Below, one piece after another: positions 51,604-60,426 of a stretch of 64,000 bases of DNA; position 1 is the first letter of the stretch, and every line of letters starts with the position of its first letter. The notes under the pieces are model-generated. The model was not told the origin of the DNA, searched no databases, and saw nothing but the letters and a program-made list of their open reading frames with translations. A program made the translations under genes and the position numbers. The DNA comes from Arthrobacter sp. ISL-65 (GTDB taxonomy: Bacteria > Actinomycetota > Actinomycetes > Actinomycetales > Micrococcaceae): NCBI RefSeq assembly GCF_018613795.1, contig NZ_JAGGPN010000017.1, forward strand, positions 28,062 through 92,061, written 5' to 3'.

Positions 51604-52375
51604 TGGCTTGCCTGTTCCACTTGAGGATCTTGCCTTCAGCCAGGTTCAGGAGGCCTGCGATGCCCCAGCCCACCAGGCCGGCGAAGAAGAGGTAGGCGAA
51701 GGCCTGGTCCCATCGCTGCGCCTGCTGGGCCAGGGTGATCTGCCGTCCGATGCCCGGCGTTTGGCTGAGCACTTCGACACCCACCGACACCAGAATGGCG
51801 ATCGAGGCGGAGATCCGGATGCCCGTGGAGATGAACGGAGTGGCGCTCGGGAGCAGGATCCGGCGGAACCAGAGCAGCCTGGGAATCTGGAAGGTCCGCG
51901 CGGTGTCCACGACCGATGCGTCCATCCGCCGCGCTCCATAGATCGTCTGCACCAGTACCGGCCAGAGGCAGGAAAGCGAGACGACGAAGATTTCCATCTG
52001 TGCGGTGGCTCCCAACAGCATGATGACAACCGGCATCAGAGCCAGGACCGGGAAGGACCGGCCGAAGTCAATGAGGATGGATGTGGAGCGGTCCAGCATG
52101 GGGACGGAGCCAATGACCAGGCCCAGCACAGTACCGGCAGTCACCGCAATCACCCAGCCGGTGACGGCGGCTGTCATTGTCTGCGCCAGTGATGTCCAGA
52201 AAAGCGCGGAGGTGAACGCATTGGCAATGGCCGTGACTATTGCCGGCACCCCGGGAGTCATGGAGGGCAGCGATCCGCTCCAGATAACCAGCTGCCACAC
52301 CGCCAGGAGTGCGGCGACGGCCAACAGCCGCTGGCTGGTCAGCCCCACATCGAACGCTCGTATTTGTGTCTTCAT
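51596..52375 (-). CDS. ABC transporter permease (TauC/SsuC-type), second copy
   Basis: 259 residues with the same fold as its downstream neighbour: EAA-type loop GARRMDASVVDTARTFQIPR followed by LLPSATPFISTGIRI. Two non-identical permeases suggest a heterodimer, unlike the usual single TauC/SsuC. Start ATG 52375 lies 39 nt after the substrate-binding protein gene. Confidence 0.92.
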   Translation of the reverse strand: MKTQIRAFDVGLTSQRLLAVAALLAVWQLVIWSGSLPSMTPGVPAIVTAIANAFTSALFWTSLAQTMTAAVTGWVIAVTAGTVLGLVIGSVPMLDRSTSILIDFGRSFPVLALMPVVIMLLGATAQMEIFVVSLSCLWPVLVQTIYGARRMDASVVDTARTFQIPRLLWFRRILLPSATPFISTGIRISASIAILVSVGVEVLSQTPGIGRQITLAQQAQRWDQAFAYLFFAGLVGWGIAGLLNLAEGKILKWNRQAND

Positions 52376-52414
52376 CTTCGTCTTTCAGTCAGCGTCTCTT
52401 GGCCGGCCCGGCTG

Positions 52415-53425
52415 CTATTTCGCAAAGCGGGGCGCGCCGCTCCAGAGCATGCCCTCCGCCGTCAGCGGGTCTTTGACGAATCCAAGCTTCTCCATGGCGT
52501 CAATGCCCGCCTGTCCTGAAGCGAGGTTGATGGCGGTGTTGACCGGAACATAGGCCTTGGGGTTGATCTTGGCGGTATCGACCTGCTTGATGCGCGCCGA
52601 GATGGCAACCACGGAGGCAGAGTTCGCCGGGTCCGAGTAGAACTTGGAAGCCTTTTCCATGGCCTCGTTGAACTTCTTGGCGGTGCCGGGGTTGCTCTTG
52701 AGCCACGGCTCTGTTGCGGCCCACACTGTGACTGGCATGTTGCCCTGGAATTCGCGGACCGGGCTGGCGATGCTTTTGAACCCTGCATCGACGAGCTGGT
52801 GGTAGTAGCTGTCCGCCACGAACGCTGCATCCACCGTTCCCCGCTCGAGGGCGGCCTGCATCCCGGCGTACGGCACGGCGATTTCCGTAATGGATTTCGG
52901 TTCGATCCCTGCCGCCATTGCGGCCTGGAGCATCGGAATGTCTCCGCCGGTGTTTACGCCGTTGACGGCAACATTCTTGCCCTTCAGGTCAGCCACCGTC
53001 TTGATGGGGCTGTTCTTGGGAATGACAATGCCGGAGTTATCCGCTTTCGGGTCGACCACGCCGTTTCCGGAGATTACCCTGACCGGCATTCCCTTGGCGG
53101 TAGCGCTGGTCATGACACCCCATGACGCCGTGGTGATGTCCGCCTGCCCGCTGACGGTTTGCGCCAGGTTCGCGGAGGGATCCGCGCCGGGGACAATCTC
53201 AACGGCCAGGCCGGCTTCCTTGAAGTAGCCCTGCTCTTCAGCGACGTAGGCCGTTTCGAAGTGGATGGGGGCCACCACCACCTTGATGGCGGACTTGCCC
53301 CCGGACTCGCCGCCGGCGGCCGCCTCGCTGGGCGACCCGCAGGCCGCCAGCGAGAGCAAGGCGAGTCCGGCAACAGCCGGCACCAGGGCTTGCGTGAAGC
53401 GGGTGTAAAACGTGGGCTTTTCCAT
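52415..53425 (-). CDS. ABC transporter substrate-binding lipoprotein (SsuA/TauA/NMT1-like)
   Basis: About 336 residues from ATG 53423-53425 (AAGAGGAGA). Signal peptide with lipobox LAAC at about residue 29. The mature part is type II binding-protein-like: VVVAPIHFETAYVAEEQGYF, KEAGLAVEIVPGADPSANLA, DLKGKNVAVNGVNTGGD and AALERGTVDAAFVADSYYHQ. NMT1/SsuA members bind sulfonates, nitrate, thiamine precursors or aromatic acids. Located between the VAO-type gene and the BVMO group, an aromatic acid or phenol-derived substrate is a reasonable guess. Confidence 0.92.
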   Translation of the reverse strand: MEKPTFYTRFTQALVPAVAGLALLSLAACGSPSEAAAGGESGGKSAIKVVVAPIHFETAYVAEEQGYFKEAGLAVEIVPGADPSANLAQTVSGQADITTASWGVMTSATAKGMPVRVISGNGVVDPKADNSGIVIPKNSPIKTVADLKGKNVAVNGVNTGGDIPMLQAAMAAGIEPKSITEIAVPYAGMQAALERGTVDAAFVADSYYHQLVDAGFKSIASPVREFQGNMPVTVWAATEPWLKSNPGTAKKFNEAMEKASKFYSDPANSASVVAISARIKQVDTAKINPKAYVPVNTAINLASGQAGIDAMEKLGFVKDPLTAEGMLWSGAPRFAK

Positions 53426-53698
53426 CCAGAATCTCCTCTTTGAGTAGTGGCGCAGGGGCCGGTAACTCTGGCCGCGTTGGGGGTGCGCCACTGTGTTGCT
53501 GGGTATTGGCTTGCTGATGGGCTTGCTGCGTCTTAGGGCTGGCCACTCATGGAGTTATCAGCTGACTCGCTTGGCAAGAATGCATAATGTCTTTAAAATA
53601 TATCCCTAAGTCTATGTTGTGGCAAGGGTCACAGAAAACATAATTGGGCACCGGCGTTCCGAACTGAGCGGACGCAGCGCCGACGGCAGCGCAACGGC
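53426..53698. promoter_or_regulatory. Promoter region of the ABC operon
   Basis: 273 nt with an AT-rich core at 53578-53625 (ATGCATAATGTC, then TTAAAATATATCCC). ATGCATAAT (53580-53588) is the complement of the ATTATGCAT at the GntR start (49061-49069). No other gene is seen here. Confidence 0.45.
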
Positions 53699-55318
53699 CT
53701 ACAGCCTGGCTGCGCCGGCGTCGGCGCGTTCAGTGGATGCGTTCCGTGCACCGGAAGCGTCCGCCTCCGCGCCGACTTCGCGGTAACGCCGGGGCCAGAC
53801 GCCCTGTTTTCCGGGCGACAGGATGCCTTTGGGATCCAGCGCGTCCTTCAGGGTCTCCTGGAGCCGGCGGATAGCGTTGTTGTTGTAGTCGAAGCCGTCG
53901 GCGATGACGTCCATGTAGTCGACATGGCTGCGGTAGGGTGCGTAGCCATGGCTGCGGGCAGCCGCCAGCAACGCCGAATAGAGCGCCCGTGCGCGTGCCA
54001 GCTGCTCCTGGTTGTCGTTTTCGAAGAAAATCATGGTCACGTGCACCATGTGGCGCGGGTAAAGGTGATAGCCGATGTACAGGTCGAAACCGAACCGGCG
54101 GTACAGTTCTTTGGCTTCCCGGTAGAACGCCCACACTTCCTCCCCGCGCGCGGGAATGATGGGGGCTGCGTCAATGTGCCCACCGTTTTCCGCCGCCCAT
54201 GCCACCGTTGACAGCGGCTTGAGTGTGGGCACTCCGGCCATCTGGGTGCGGTCCATGTCGGCAATGTCGTCATAAGCGACCTGCACGCCTTCAGCACCCT
54301 CATAGAGCCGGGCTTTGACCGTGAACCCTTCAAGCCCCGCGAAGCGCTCCCGGATGATCTCAAGCCTGCGCTGGGCGAGCCCTTTGTCGCCGTAGATCGC
54401 GAACTTGGCGTTCCACTGGCCGATCCCCATCTCCTGGCGCATTTCTTCCACGCGGTCATCCGGAATGGACCCCTCCCCCTGATACCAGCGCGATCGCGGC
54501 CCGTTCATGGTGGCCGCCCGAACGACGTTGCCGCAGAGGGCGTTATTCTGGATGACGTCCTCGCGCCGGAGCTGGGTCAGGATGTCCACCAGCTTGGGCA
54601 TGTCCTCCTCGCGCTCCACCACAACGTCACCGTTGATGTACACGTCCGGCCACGGCATCAGCCATAGGCCGATCTTGGTGACTATGCCGAGATTGGACTG
54701 GGTGAAGATACCGTCCAGGGTGGGGCCGAAGCCGCCTTTGAAGATGGGCCCGAGTTCGGTTCCCTCCATGGCCCACATTCCTGTACGCACCAGCTCACCG
54801 TCCGGCAGGACCACCTCCATGCCGCAAATGGACTGCACATGGTCCCCCATCGGCGTCATGCCGTAGCCGCGGTCCAGCGCATTGCCAAGGATCGACCCCC
54901 ACCCGAGGGCGGGAACGGACATCCACAGCTTCAACCCCTTTTCCTGGATGTGTTCGAAAAGGTCAAAGAAAGTGACGCCGGGCTCGATGACGGCGTAGTT
55001 AAGGTGGTCGTTCACCTCGAGGATCTTGTTGAGGCGGCTCAGGTCGAGCGCCACCATGCCCCGCGTGCGCGGTTCCGGTCCCCCGTAGCCCAGGTTCTTG
55101 CCCTGGGAGAAGGACCACAGCGGAACGCCGGTGCGGTTGGCGAGCCGGACGATGGCCTGGACCTCCGCCACGTCCCCGGGACGCACACCCGGCCACTTGG
55201 CGCGTCCGGGGTTCAGCGGGTAGGGATCGATATAACCCTCTTTGGGCGTGGCACGGACAACATTGTCGGCGCCGACAATGGCTTCTGCCTCGTCAAGGAA
55301 TCTGGCTTGGGCGTCCAT
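53699..55318 (-). CDS. VAO-family flavin oxidase/dehydrogenase (p-alkylphenol, vanillyl-alcohol or eugenol type)
   Basis: 539 residues. FAD-binding PCMH domain with SFSQGKNLGYGGPEPRTRG (about 69-87) and ALGWGSILGNALDRGYGMTP then MGDH (about 137-160), where Asp159 corresponds to the catalytic Asp of vanillyl-alcohol oxidase. PRHMVHVTMIFF offers His426 at the place of the covalent 8-alpha-histidyl-FAD ligand, and the C-terminus SPGKQGVWPRRY fits the family. Members oxidise p-cresol, 4-ethylphenol, eugenol or vanillyl alcohol at the benzylic carbon. It is divergent from LysR and may give the aryl ketone or alcohol used by the BVMO. Confidence 0.93.
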   Translation of the reverse strand: MDAQARFLDEAEAIVGADNVVRATPKEGYIDPYPLNPGRAKWPGVRPGDVAEVQAIVRLANRTGVPLWSFSQGKNLGYGGPEPRTRGMVALDLSRLNKILEVNDHLNYAVIEPGVTFFDLFEHIQEKGLKLWMSVPALGWGSILGNALDRGYGMTPMGDHVQSICGMEVVLPDGELVRTGMWAMEGTELGPIFKGGFGPTLDGIFTQSNLGIVTKIGLWLMPWPDVYINGDVVVEREEDMPKLVDILTQLRREDVIQNNALCGNVVRAATMNGPRSRWYQGEGSIPDDRVEEMRQEMGIGQWNAKFAIYGDKGLAQRRLEIIRERFAGLEGFTVKARLYEGAEGVQVAYDDIADMDRTQMAGVPTLKPLSTVAWAAENGGHIDAAPIIPARGEEVWAFYREAKELYRRFGFDLYIGYHLYPRHMVHVTMIFFENDNQEQLARARALYSALLAAARSHGYAPYRSHVDYMDVIADGFDYNNNAIRRLQETLKDALDPKGILSPGKQGVWPRRYREVGAEADASGARNASTERADAGAARL

Positions 55319-55446
55319 TTACGTTCACATCACTTTCGGGAGGGGTTGCCGCCGGAGCGGCGGTAACTGTGGCGCCGTCGTCGGAGCCGTTTCTTTCATC
55401 ATGACGACCCGGACTGCTCAAGTAAATCGTCGGTTTCTGCTCATGG

Positions 55447-55465
55447 TTGTCAGTAGAATTGACAA
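55447..55465. promoter_or_regulatory. LysR-type operator between VAO and LysR genes
   Basis: Perfect inverted repeat TTGTCA-GTAGAAT-TGACAA, with a T-N11-A-compatible form. Its GTCAGTA..TGACAATG part recurs at 57860-57878 upstream of the LLM-class gene. It overlaps the LysR start region. Confidence 0.78.
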
Positions 55466-55466
55466 T

Positions 55467-56417
55467 GTGAATATCACGCTCAACCCCTCGATCACGCTGC
55501 GCCAGGTCCTCCACTTTGTGGTGGCGGCCGAAACCGGAACCATGAGCGAGGCCGCACGGCGTCTGCACATGGCGCCGTCGGCCATCTCCATGTCCATCGC
55601 GGAACTCGAGCGCATCGTCGGGGCGCAACTGTGCATCAAGCGCAAGTCAAAGGGGCTCACCCTGACGTCGACAGGCATCGTGGTGTTTCGTCAAGCGCGC
55701 CAATTGCTTGATCTCGCGGACGAGATCGCATCACTTTCCAAAAGGGACAGGACGGATATCCGTGGTCCGCTGACCGTCGGCTGCTTCATGCCCCTGGGAC
55801 CCACCATCATTCCCCCGATGCTGGCAGACTTTGCGGGCCAATGCCCGCATGTGGAGGTGGACTTCATCGAGGGCTACCACGAGGATCTTCAGGACCGCCT
55901 GCTCAATGGCTCCATCGACGCCGCTTTCGTCTACGACATGGACATTTCCCCCGCCCTGAAGACGGCCCCGCTGCTGTCCGTGGAGCCTTACATCCTGCTG
56001 CCGGCAGACCATCCCCTGCGCGAGGCGGAGGTGGTCTCGCTCAGGGACGTGGCGGCCAGTCCACTCATTTTCTTCGACGCTCCGCCCATTTCCACGCGCA
56101 TCCTGGACATGTACCGCGATGCCGGGTTGACTGCGGACATCCGGCACCGCTCACGCAGCTACGCCACGGTCCGGTCCTTGGTGGCGAGCGGCCGTGGCGT
56201 TGCTGTGCTCTTCCAGCAACCCATGCTGGACGCGCCATATGAAGAGTTGAAGGTTGTCCTCAAGCGCGTTGCGGAGCCCCGTGTCCACACCCGCGCCCAG
56301 GCCACCGTTTCGCTGGCCTGGACGCGGAGCATGCGGCTGAATGCCCGCGCCCAGGCGTGGGTGGATGTCGCCCTCGAACGGTTTGGTCCTCCCGGCTCCT
56401 TAGCTGAGCGGCACTAG
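55467..56417 (+). CDS. LysR-family transcriptional regulator
   Basis: About 316 residues from GTG 55467 (ATG 55443 is eight codons longer; neither has a good ribosome-binding site). HTH: TLRQVLHFVVAAETGTMSEA, ARRLHMAPSAISMSIAELER and IVGAQLCIKRKSKGLTLTST. The effector domain begins at RGPLTVGCFMPLGPTIIPPM. It is divergent from the VAO-type gene. The operator repeat also found before the LLM-class gene makes both its probable targets, with an aromatic inducer. Confidence 0.92.
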   Translation: MNITLNPSITLRQVLHFVVAAETGTMSEAARRLHMAPSAISMSIAELERIVGAQLCIKRKSKGLTLTSTGIVVFRQARQLLDLADEIASLSKRDRTDIRGPLTVGCFMPLGPTIIPPMLADFAGQCPHVEVDFIEGYHEDLQDRLLNGSIDAAFVYDMDISPALKTAPLLSVEPYILLPADHPLREAEVVSLRDVAASPLIFFDAPPISTRILDMYRDAGLTADIRHRSRSYATVRSLVASGRGVAVLFQQPMLDAPYEELKVVLKRVAEPRVHTRAQATVSLAWTRSMRLNARAQAWVDVALERFGPPGSLAERH

Positions 56418-56449
56418 TCCGACGGCTTCTACGCCGGGGAGCGGGACTT

Positions 56450-57757
56450 CTACGCCGTCGGGCGTGAGAGCCCGAGGTTGTCACGCAGGGTGGTGCCCTC
56501 ATACTCGGAGCGGAAGTAGCCGCGGTCCTGGAGCTCAGGGACCAGCTTGTCGCAGATGAGCTTGAAACCGCCCGGGTTGAAGGGAGCATTGAGGTTGAAC
56601 CCGTCGCAGGCCTTCGACTCGAACCAGTCGACCATGCGGTCAGCCACCTGGGAGGGAGTGCCGGCCATCCATTGGTGTCCTGTGGAACGGGCCAGGTCCA
56701 CGATCAGCTCGCGCAGCGTCATGCCCATGTCCACGCTCTTCTTGCGGTAGATCTGGTAGCGGCTGCCCAGTTTGGGGTCGTCGGAGAACCACTCGGCCGG
56801 GATCGACTCGTCGAACTCCAACTCGGAAAGGTCCATCTTGAGGTCAGCACCCACCTGCTTACGGCCGTTCCCGAGGTGCACGTAGCCGGCCAGCTCGTTG
56901 GCGAGCTCCTGCGCTTCCTTCTCGGTGTCGCCGAGTATCGGCAGGATGCCCGGAATGATTTTGACGTCGTCGGGGTTCCGTCCCTTCTCAGCCACCATGT
57001 TCTTGAACTTGGTGTAGAACTCGATGGACGGTTCCTTGAACGGCTGTGCGGTATAGATCCCGTCGGCCACGGAGGAACCCAGGTCCATGCCGGGGCCTGA
57101 GGATCCCGCCTGGACCAGCACAGGACGTCCCTGCGGCGATCGTGGCATGTTGATGGGTCCCTCAACTTCAAAGAACTCCCCCTTGTGCCGGATTGCTTTG
57201 AGCTTGCTCCGGTCCACGTATTCGCCGGATGCCCTATCCACGATGATGGCGTCATCGGACCAGCTGTCCCAGAGGCGCTGCACAACGTCCACGTACTCGG
57301 CGGCCCGCCGGTAACGCACAGCCGGGTCGGGAACGTCTTCCACACCGTAATTGCTGAAACCGTCCGACGACGTAACGATGTTCCAGCCGGCCCTGCCGTT
57401 GGACATGTGGTCCAGTCCGCATAGCTGCCGGGCAAGGTTATACGGCTCGGAGAAAGAGGTAGACATGGTCCCGATCAGGCCGATGTTCGTTGTCCTGGCG
57501 GCCAGCGCTGCAAGCACGGTCATCGGTTCATAGAACCCGTTCATCTTGATGTCGCCGCGCATGACTGTGTTGGCGTGGACGATGTCGCCGAAAAATACGG
57601 CGTCAAGTTTTGCGGCCTCGGCCATGGCGGTCAGGTCTGCCACGAAGTCCAGGTTGCCCAGTTCTTCGGCCCGGCTTCCTTCCATCCGCCAACTGTCCTT
57701 GTGGTACCCCGCCGGCAGCATGAAGGTGGTGAGCACCATGTGATTCTTAGGCTTCAT
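56450..57757 (-). CDS. LLM-class flavin-dependent monooxygenase (NtaA/SnaA/DszA-like)
   Basis: 435 residues from ATG 57755-57757 (GAAAGGAACCAGGCG). Bacterial-luciferase-like barrel with family marks of the NtaA/SnaA/SoxA branch: LDAVFFGDIVHANT, LCGLDHMSNGRAGWNIVTSS, GRPVLVQAGSSGPGMDLGSS, and WMAGTPSQVADRMVDWFESK, ACDGFNLN. These use FMNH2 from a partner reductase to oxidise aminocarboxylates, sulfur heterocycles or related compounds. It lies convergent with LysR, and a copy of the LysR operator is upstream of it. The substrate is uncertain. Confidence 0.92.
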   Translation of the reverse strand: MKPKNHMVLTTFMLPAGYHKDSWRMEGSRAEELGNLDFVADLTAMAEAAKLDAVFFGDIVHANTVMRGDIKMNGFYEPMTVLAALAARTTNIGLIGTMSTSFSEPYNLARQLCGLDHMSNGRAGWNIVTSSDGFSNYGVEDVPDPAVRYRRAAEYVDVVQRLWDSWSDDAIIVDRASGEYVDRSKLKAIRHKGEFFEVEGPINMPRSPQGRPVLVQAGSSGPGMDLGSSVADGIYTAQPFKEPSIEFYTKFKNMVAEKGRNPDDVKIIPGILPILGDTEKEAQELANELAGYVHLGNGRKQVGADLKMDLSELEFDESIPAEWFSDDPKLGSRYQIYRKKSVDMGMTLRELIVDLARSTGHQWMAGTPSQVADRMVDWFESKACDGFNLNAPFNPGGFKLICDKLVPELQDRGYFRSEYEGTTLRDNLGLSRPTA

Positions 57758-57859
57758 CGCCTGGTTCCTTTCGTGATGTGCGCCATTCGGAGCGCGTCGC
57801 TGCCTCCAGCATGGCAGTCGGCTTCTTACACGTAAATGGTGAAGTTTCAGTGCAATAAC

Positions 57860-57878
57860 GTCAGTAAAACTGACAATG
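57860..57878. promoter_or_regulatory. Second LysR-type operator, upstream of the LLM-class gene
   Basis: GTCAGTAAAACTGACAATG differs at two of 19 positions from the sequence at 55449-55467. GTCA and TGAC arms are 7 nt apart as in the first site. It lies about 100 nt before the LLM-class start codon. Confidence 0.72.
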
Positions 57879-57969
57879 GTGGTTGTCTGAAGACTAAGGC
57901 GATAAGGCTGGAGGTGCACAGCCGCAGAGGGGCGTAGGCGCCGCTGCGGGTGAGCGGGTGCGGGAATGC

Positions 57970-59334
57970 TTACACTGCGTCGAGCTTGAGGCGTGAGCCC
58001 TCACGCGTCAGGCGCACCGCTGCAAGACCCGCTGCGAGTACGACGATCCAGAACGCTGCCACCATCCATACGCCGCCGCCGGCTGCGAGAACCAGGCCTG
58101 TGGCGATCATTGGGGTAAAGCCCGCCCCGATCATGGAGGCTCCCTGGTAGGACAGGGACGCCCCCGTGTAACGGACCCCGGTGGGGAACTGTTCGGAGAT
58201 GTAAGCGCCGATGGGTCCGGCGAGCGCCCCCTGGACCAGCCCGTTGCCAATCACCACTGCGACCGCGAAGCCCCACAGGGTCCCGTTGGTCAGCAGCATG
58301 ATCAGGGGAAAGGCCAGAAGGATGGCCGCCACCCCAGCGCCGGCGAGGACAGCGCGCCGCCCAATCCGGTCACTAAGGCGTGCTGAATAGAAGCAGACCG
58401 CCACCGTCACCACGGCGGCAACGCCTTTCCAGTTGAGGACGCCGGAACGGTCCACGCCGCTTCCCACAGCCATGGAGACGCCCCATACGGTCAGCAGTCC
58501 CTGGCAGGCGTAGAATCCCAGCGTTGCCACGAGGGTGACCAGGACAAGCCGCGGATGGTGGCGGAGCACCTCCATCAAAGGCGGGTGCTTGATTTTGGCG
58601 GCTTCGGCGTCGAGCTTCTGGAAGACGGGAGTCTCGGCCACCCTGAGGCGGATGATCATGCCGATTAGGATCAGCACGGCGCTGAGCAGGAACGGTATCC
58701 GCCAGCCCCAGACCAGGAACTGGTCGCCGGTCAGGGCGGAAACGGCGGAAACCGCAAGTGTGGCCAGCAGCCCGCCGGCTGGCCCGCCGGCATTGGCGAA
58801 CGCTGCGGCGAGGCCGCGCTTTTTCGCAGGGGCATGCTCCAACGCCATCAACGTGGCGCCGCCCCACTCCCCGCCGACGGCAATGCCTTGGATGATGCGC
58901 AGGAGGACCAGCACAATTGGCGCCGCAACACCTATCTGTGCAGTGGTGGGCAGGAGCCCGATCAGGACGGTGGCGCCGCCCATCATGAGCATCGACAGCA
59001 CCAGCATCTGCTTCCGGCCCAGGCGGTCGCCGAAGTGACCGAAGACAATGCCGCCCAGCGGCCGGGCGACGTATCCCGCCGCAAGCGTTGCGAAGGAGGC
59101 AAACAGGGAAAGACCAGGGCCGAGGTTCGCAAAGAAAACGCGATCAAACACCAAGGATGCAGCCGTGGCGTAAAGGATGAAGTCGTAGTACTCGATGATG
59201 CTGCCAATGAGGCTGGAGCCCAGGATACGGCGCATGTCCTTGGTGTTCAGTGAGTCGGCCGCGGGTGATTGCCTGCTCGACGGCAGATCCACCGGCTTCT
59301 GGCCTCCCCTCGGGGCGGTTTTCGGGTTCAACAT
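57970..59334 (-). CDS. MHS-family MFS transporter
   Basis: About 454 residues from ATG 59332-59334. TM1 has SSLIGSIIEYYDFILYATAA, the loop after TM2 has GHFGDRLGRKQMLVLSMLMM, and GIAVGGEWGGATLMALEHAP follows TM4: the MHS signature for uptake of aromatic or organic acids (e.g. shikimate or benzoate-type carriers). It is same-strand with the LLM gene downstream and the extradiol dioxygenase upstream, so it probably imports their substrate. Confidence 0.92.
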   Translation of the reverse strand: MLNPKTAPRGGQKPVDLPSSRQSPAADSLNTKDMRRILGSSLIGSIIEYYDFILYATAASLVFDRVFFANLGPGLSLFASFATLAAGYVARPLGGIVFGHFGDRLGRKQMLVLSMLMMGGATVLIGLLPTTAQIGVAAPIVLVLLRIIQGIAVGGEWGGATLMALEHAPAKKRGLAAAFANAGGPAGGLLATLAVSAVSALTGDQFLVWGWRIPFLLSAVLILIGMIIRLRVAETPVFQKLDAEAAKIKHPPLMEVLRHHPRLVLVTLVATLGFYACQGLLTVWGVSMAVGSGVDRSGVLNWKGVAAVVTVAVCFYSARLSDRIGRRAVLAGAGVAAILLAFPLIMLLTNGTLWGFAVAVVIGNGLVQGALAGPIGAYISEQFPTGVRYTGASLSYQGASMIGAGFTPMIATGLVLAAGGGVWMVAAFWIVVLAAGLAAVRLTREGSRLKLDAV

Positions 59335-59532
59335 GATCTCTTTTCGAAAGCTGTGAGAGTTCGGTGACCGACGGCGTTGTTGGTCACGTCCCGAAGCGAC
59401 CCGTTCATTCGCTCTTCCAAGCATGGCGCAGATCACAGTAGAAGACCAACGGATTAAGCATAACCGTGGTGAAAGTGTTTAATTTGCGCCGCCGAGGGTC
59501 CGGGACCTGGACAATTAAGTCTTCGGAGCGCC

Positions 59533-60426
59533 TCAGCGGTGGAGGCTGCTAAGGGACCGGCGGTCGACTGGAGCGAGCCCGAACTTGCGAAAATCCAGGG
59601 GGCGGTATTCGCTCCACATGTTGTACCAGTTCTCGTCCTCGCCCCAGACAACCGGAGGACGGGCGTCATCGTAAATCTGTTCCAGGTCCGTATAAAGCTC
59701 GACGACGGCCCCCGAGGCCTCCACGAAGTAGGCGGCGATGTTATGGCCGGCCCCGTGACGGACCGGGCCCCAGATCAGGTCCCGGCCCAGTTTGTTCAGC
59801 CGGTCACCAAGCTTGCCGAGATCAGCAATACTCTGTGTCTGCCACGCATGGTGGTGCAGGGTTCCTTCCCCGCGGACCAGGGCGATACCGTGGTGATCCG
59901 GGTTGCACCGCATGAAATAGGCAAAGTCGTCGCCGATGACGTCCGAGAGGCGGAAGTCCAGGACCCTGTGCAGGAACCGCATCATGCCGCCGACGTTCCG
60001 GGGGTGGAAGTTCACATGCCCGTAGCGGTCGGGACCGAAGGACTGTTGAAGGGCTACGTCCTCCTGCATGCCCACGTAGATTTCGAACACGAAACCCTCG
60101 GGCCCAATAAACGAAAATCCGTCGTCGATACCAACACCGCGGGGCTTGTTGCTGAGGATCGTGAAGTTTTCGTCCTCCACACGCCGGCGGATCTCGCGCA
60201 GCGCGTCCCCATTCGCTGCTACCAGGCCAAAGCCATCCACGCCGTTGACGTCGGACTCAATGTAAACGAGTTCGTGGTGGACATTGCCGGCGGCGAGGTA
60301 CACGGCATCGGAGGTCCGCTCCGTTTCACGAAGTCCAAGGATCTGCGTCGCGTCAAAAACGGAGCTCCTGAGGTCCGTTGTCTGAATACTTACGTGGCCC
60401 ATGGCGCTGATCAATCCCCAAGACAT
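59533..60426 (-). CDS. Type I extradiol ring-cleavage dioxygenase (VOC fold)
   Basis: 297 residues with two VOC modules. The Fe(II) ligands fit His in RYGHVNFHP (about 137), His in GTLHHHAWQT (about 194) and Glu in GAVVELYTDLE (about 245), the two-His-one-carboxylate facial triad. The length is that of 2,3-dihydroxybiphenyl/catechol 2,3-dioxygenases. Start ATG 60426 follows GAGAAGGAGACAAGG. It is the only ring-cleaving enzyme recognised in the window, and together with the MhpA-like hydroxylase and FAH-family protein it would complete a meta-type route. Confidence 0.9.
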   Translation of the reverse strand: MSWGLISAMGHVSIQTTDLRSSVFDATQILGLRETERTSDAVYLAAGNVHHELVYIESDVNGVDGFGLVAANGDALREIRRRVEDENFTILSNKPRGVGIDDGFSFIGPEGFVFEIYVGMQEDVALQQSFGPDRYGHVNFHPRNVGGMMRFLHRVLDFRLSDVIGDDFAYFMRCNPDHHGIALVRGEGTLHHHAWQTQSIADLGKLGDRLNKLGRDLIWGPVRHGAGHNIAAYFVEASGAVVELYTDLEQIYDDARPPVVWGEDENWYNMWSEYRPLDFRKFGLAPVDRRSLSSLHR

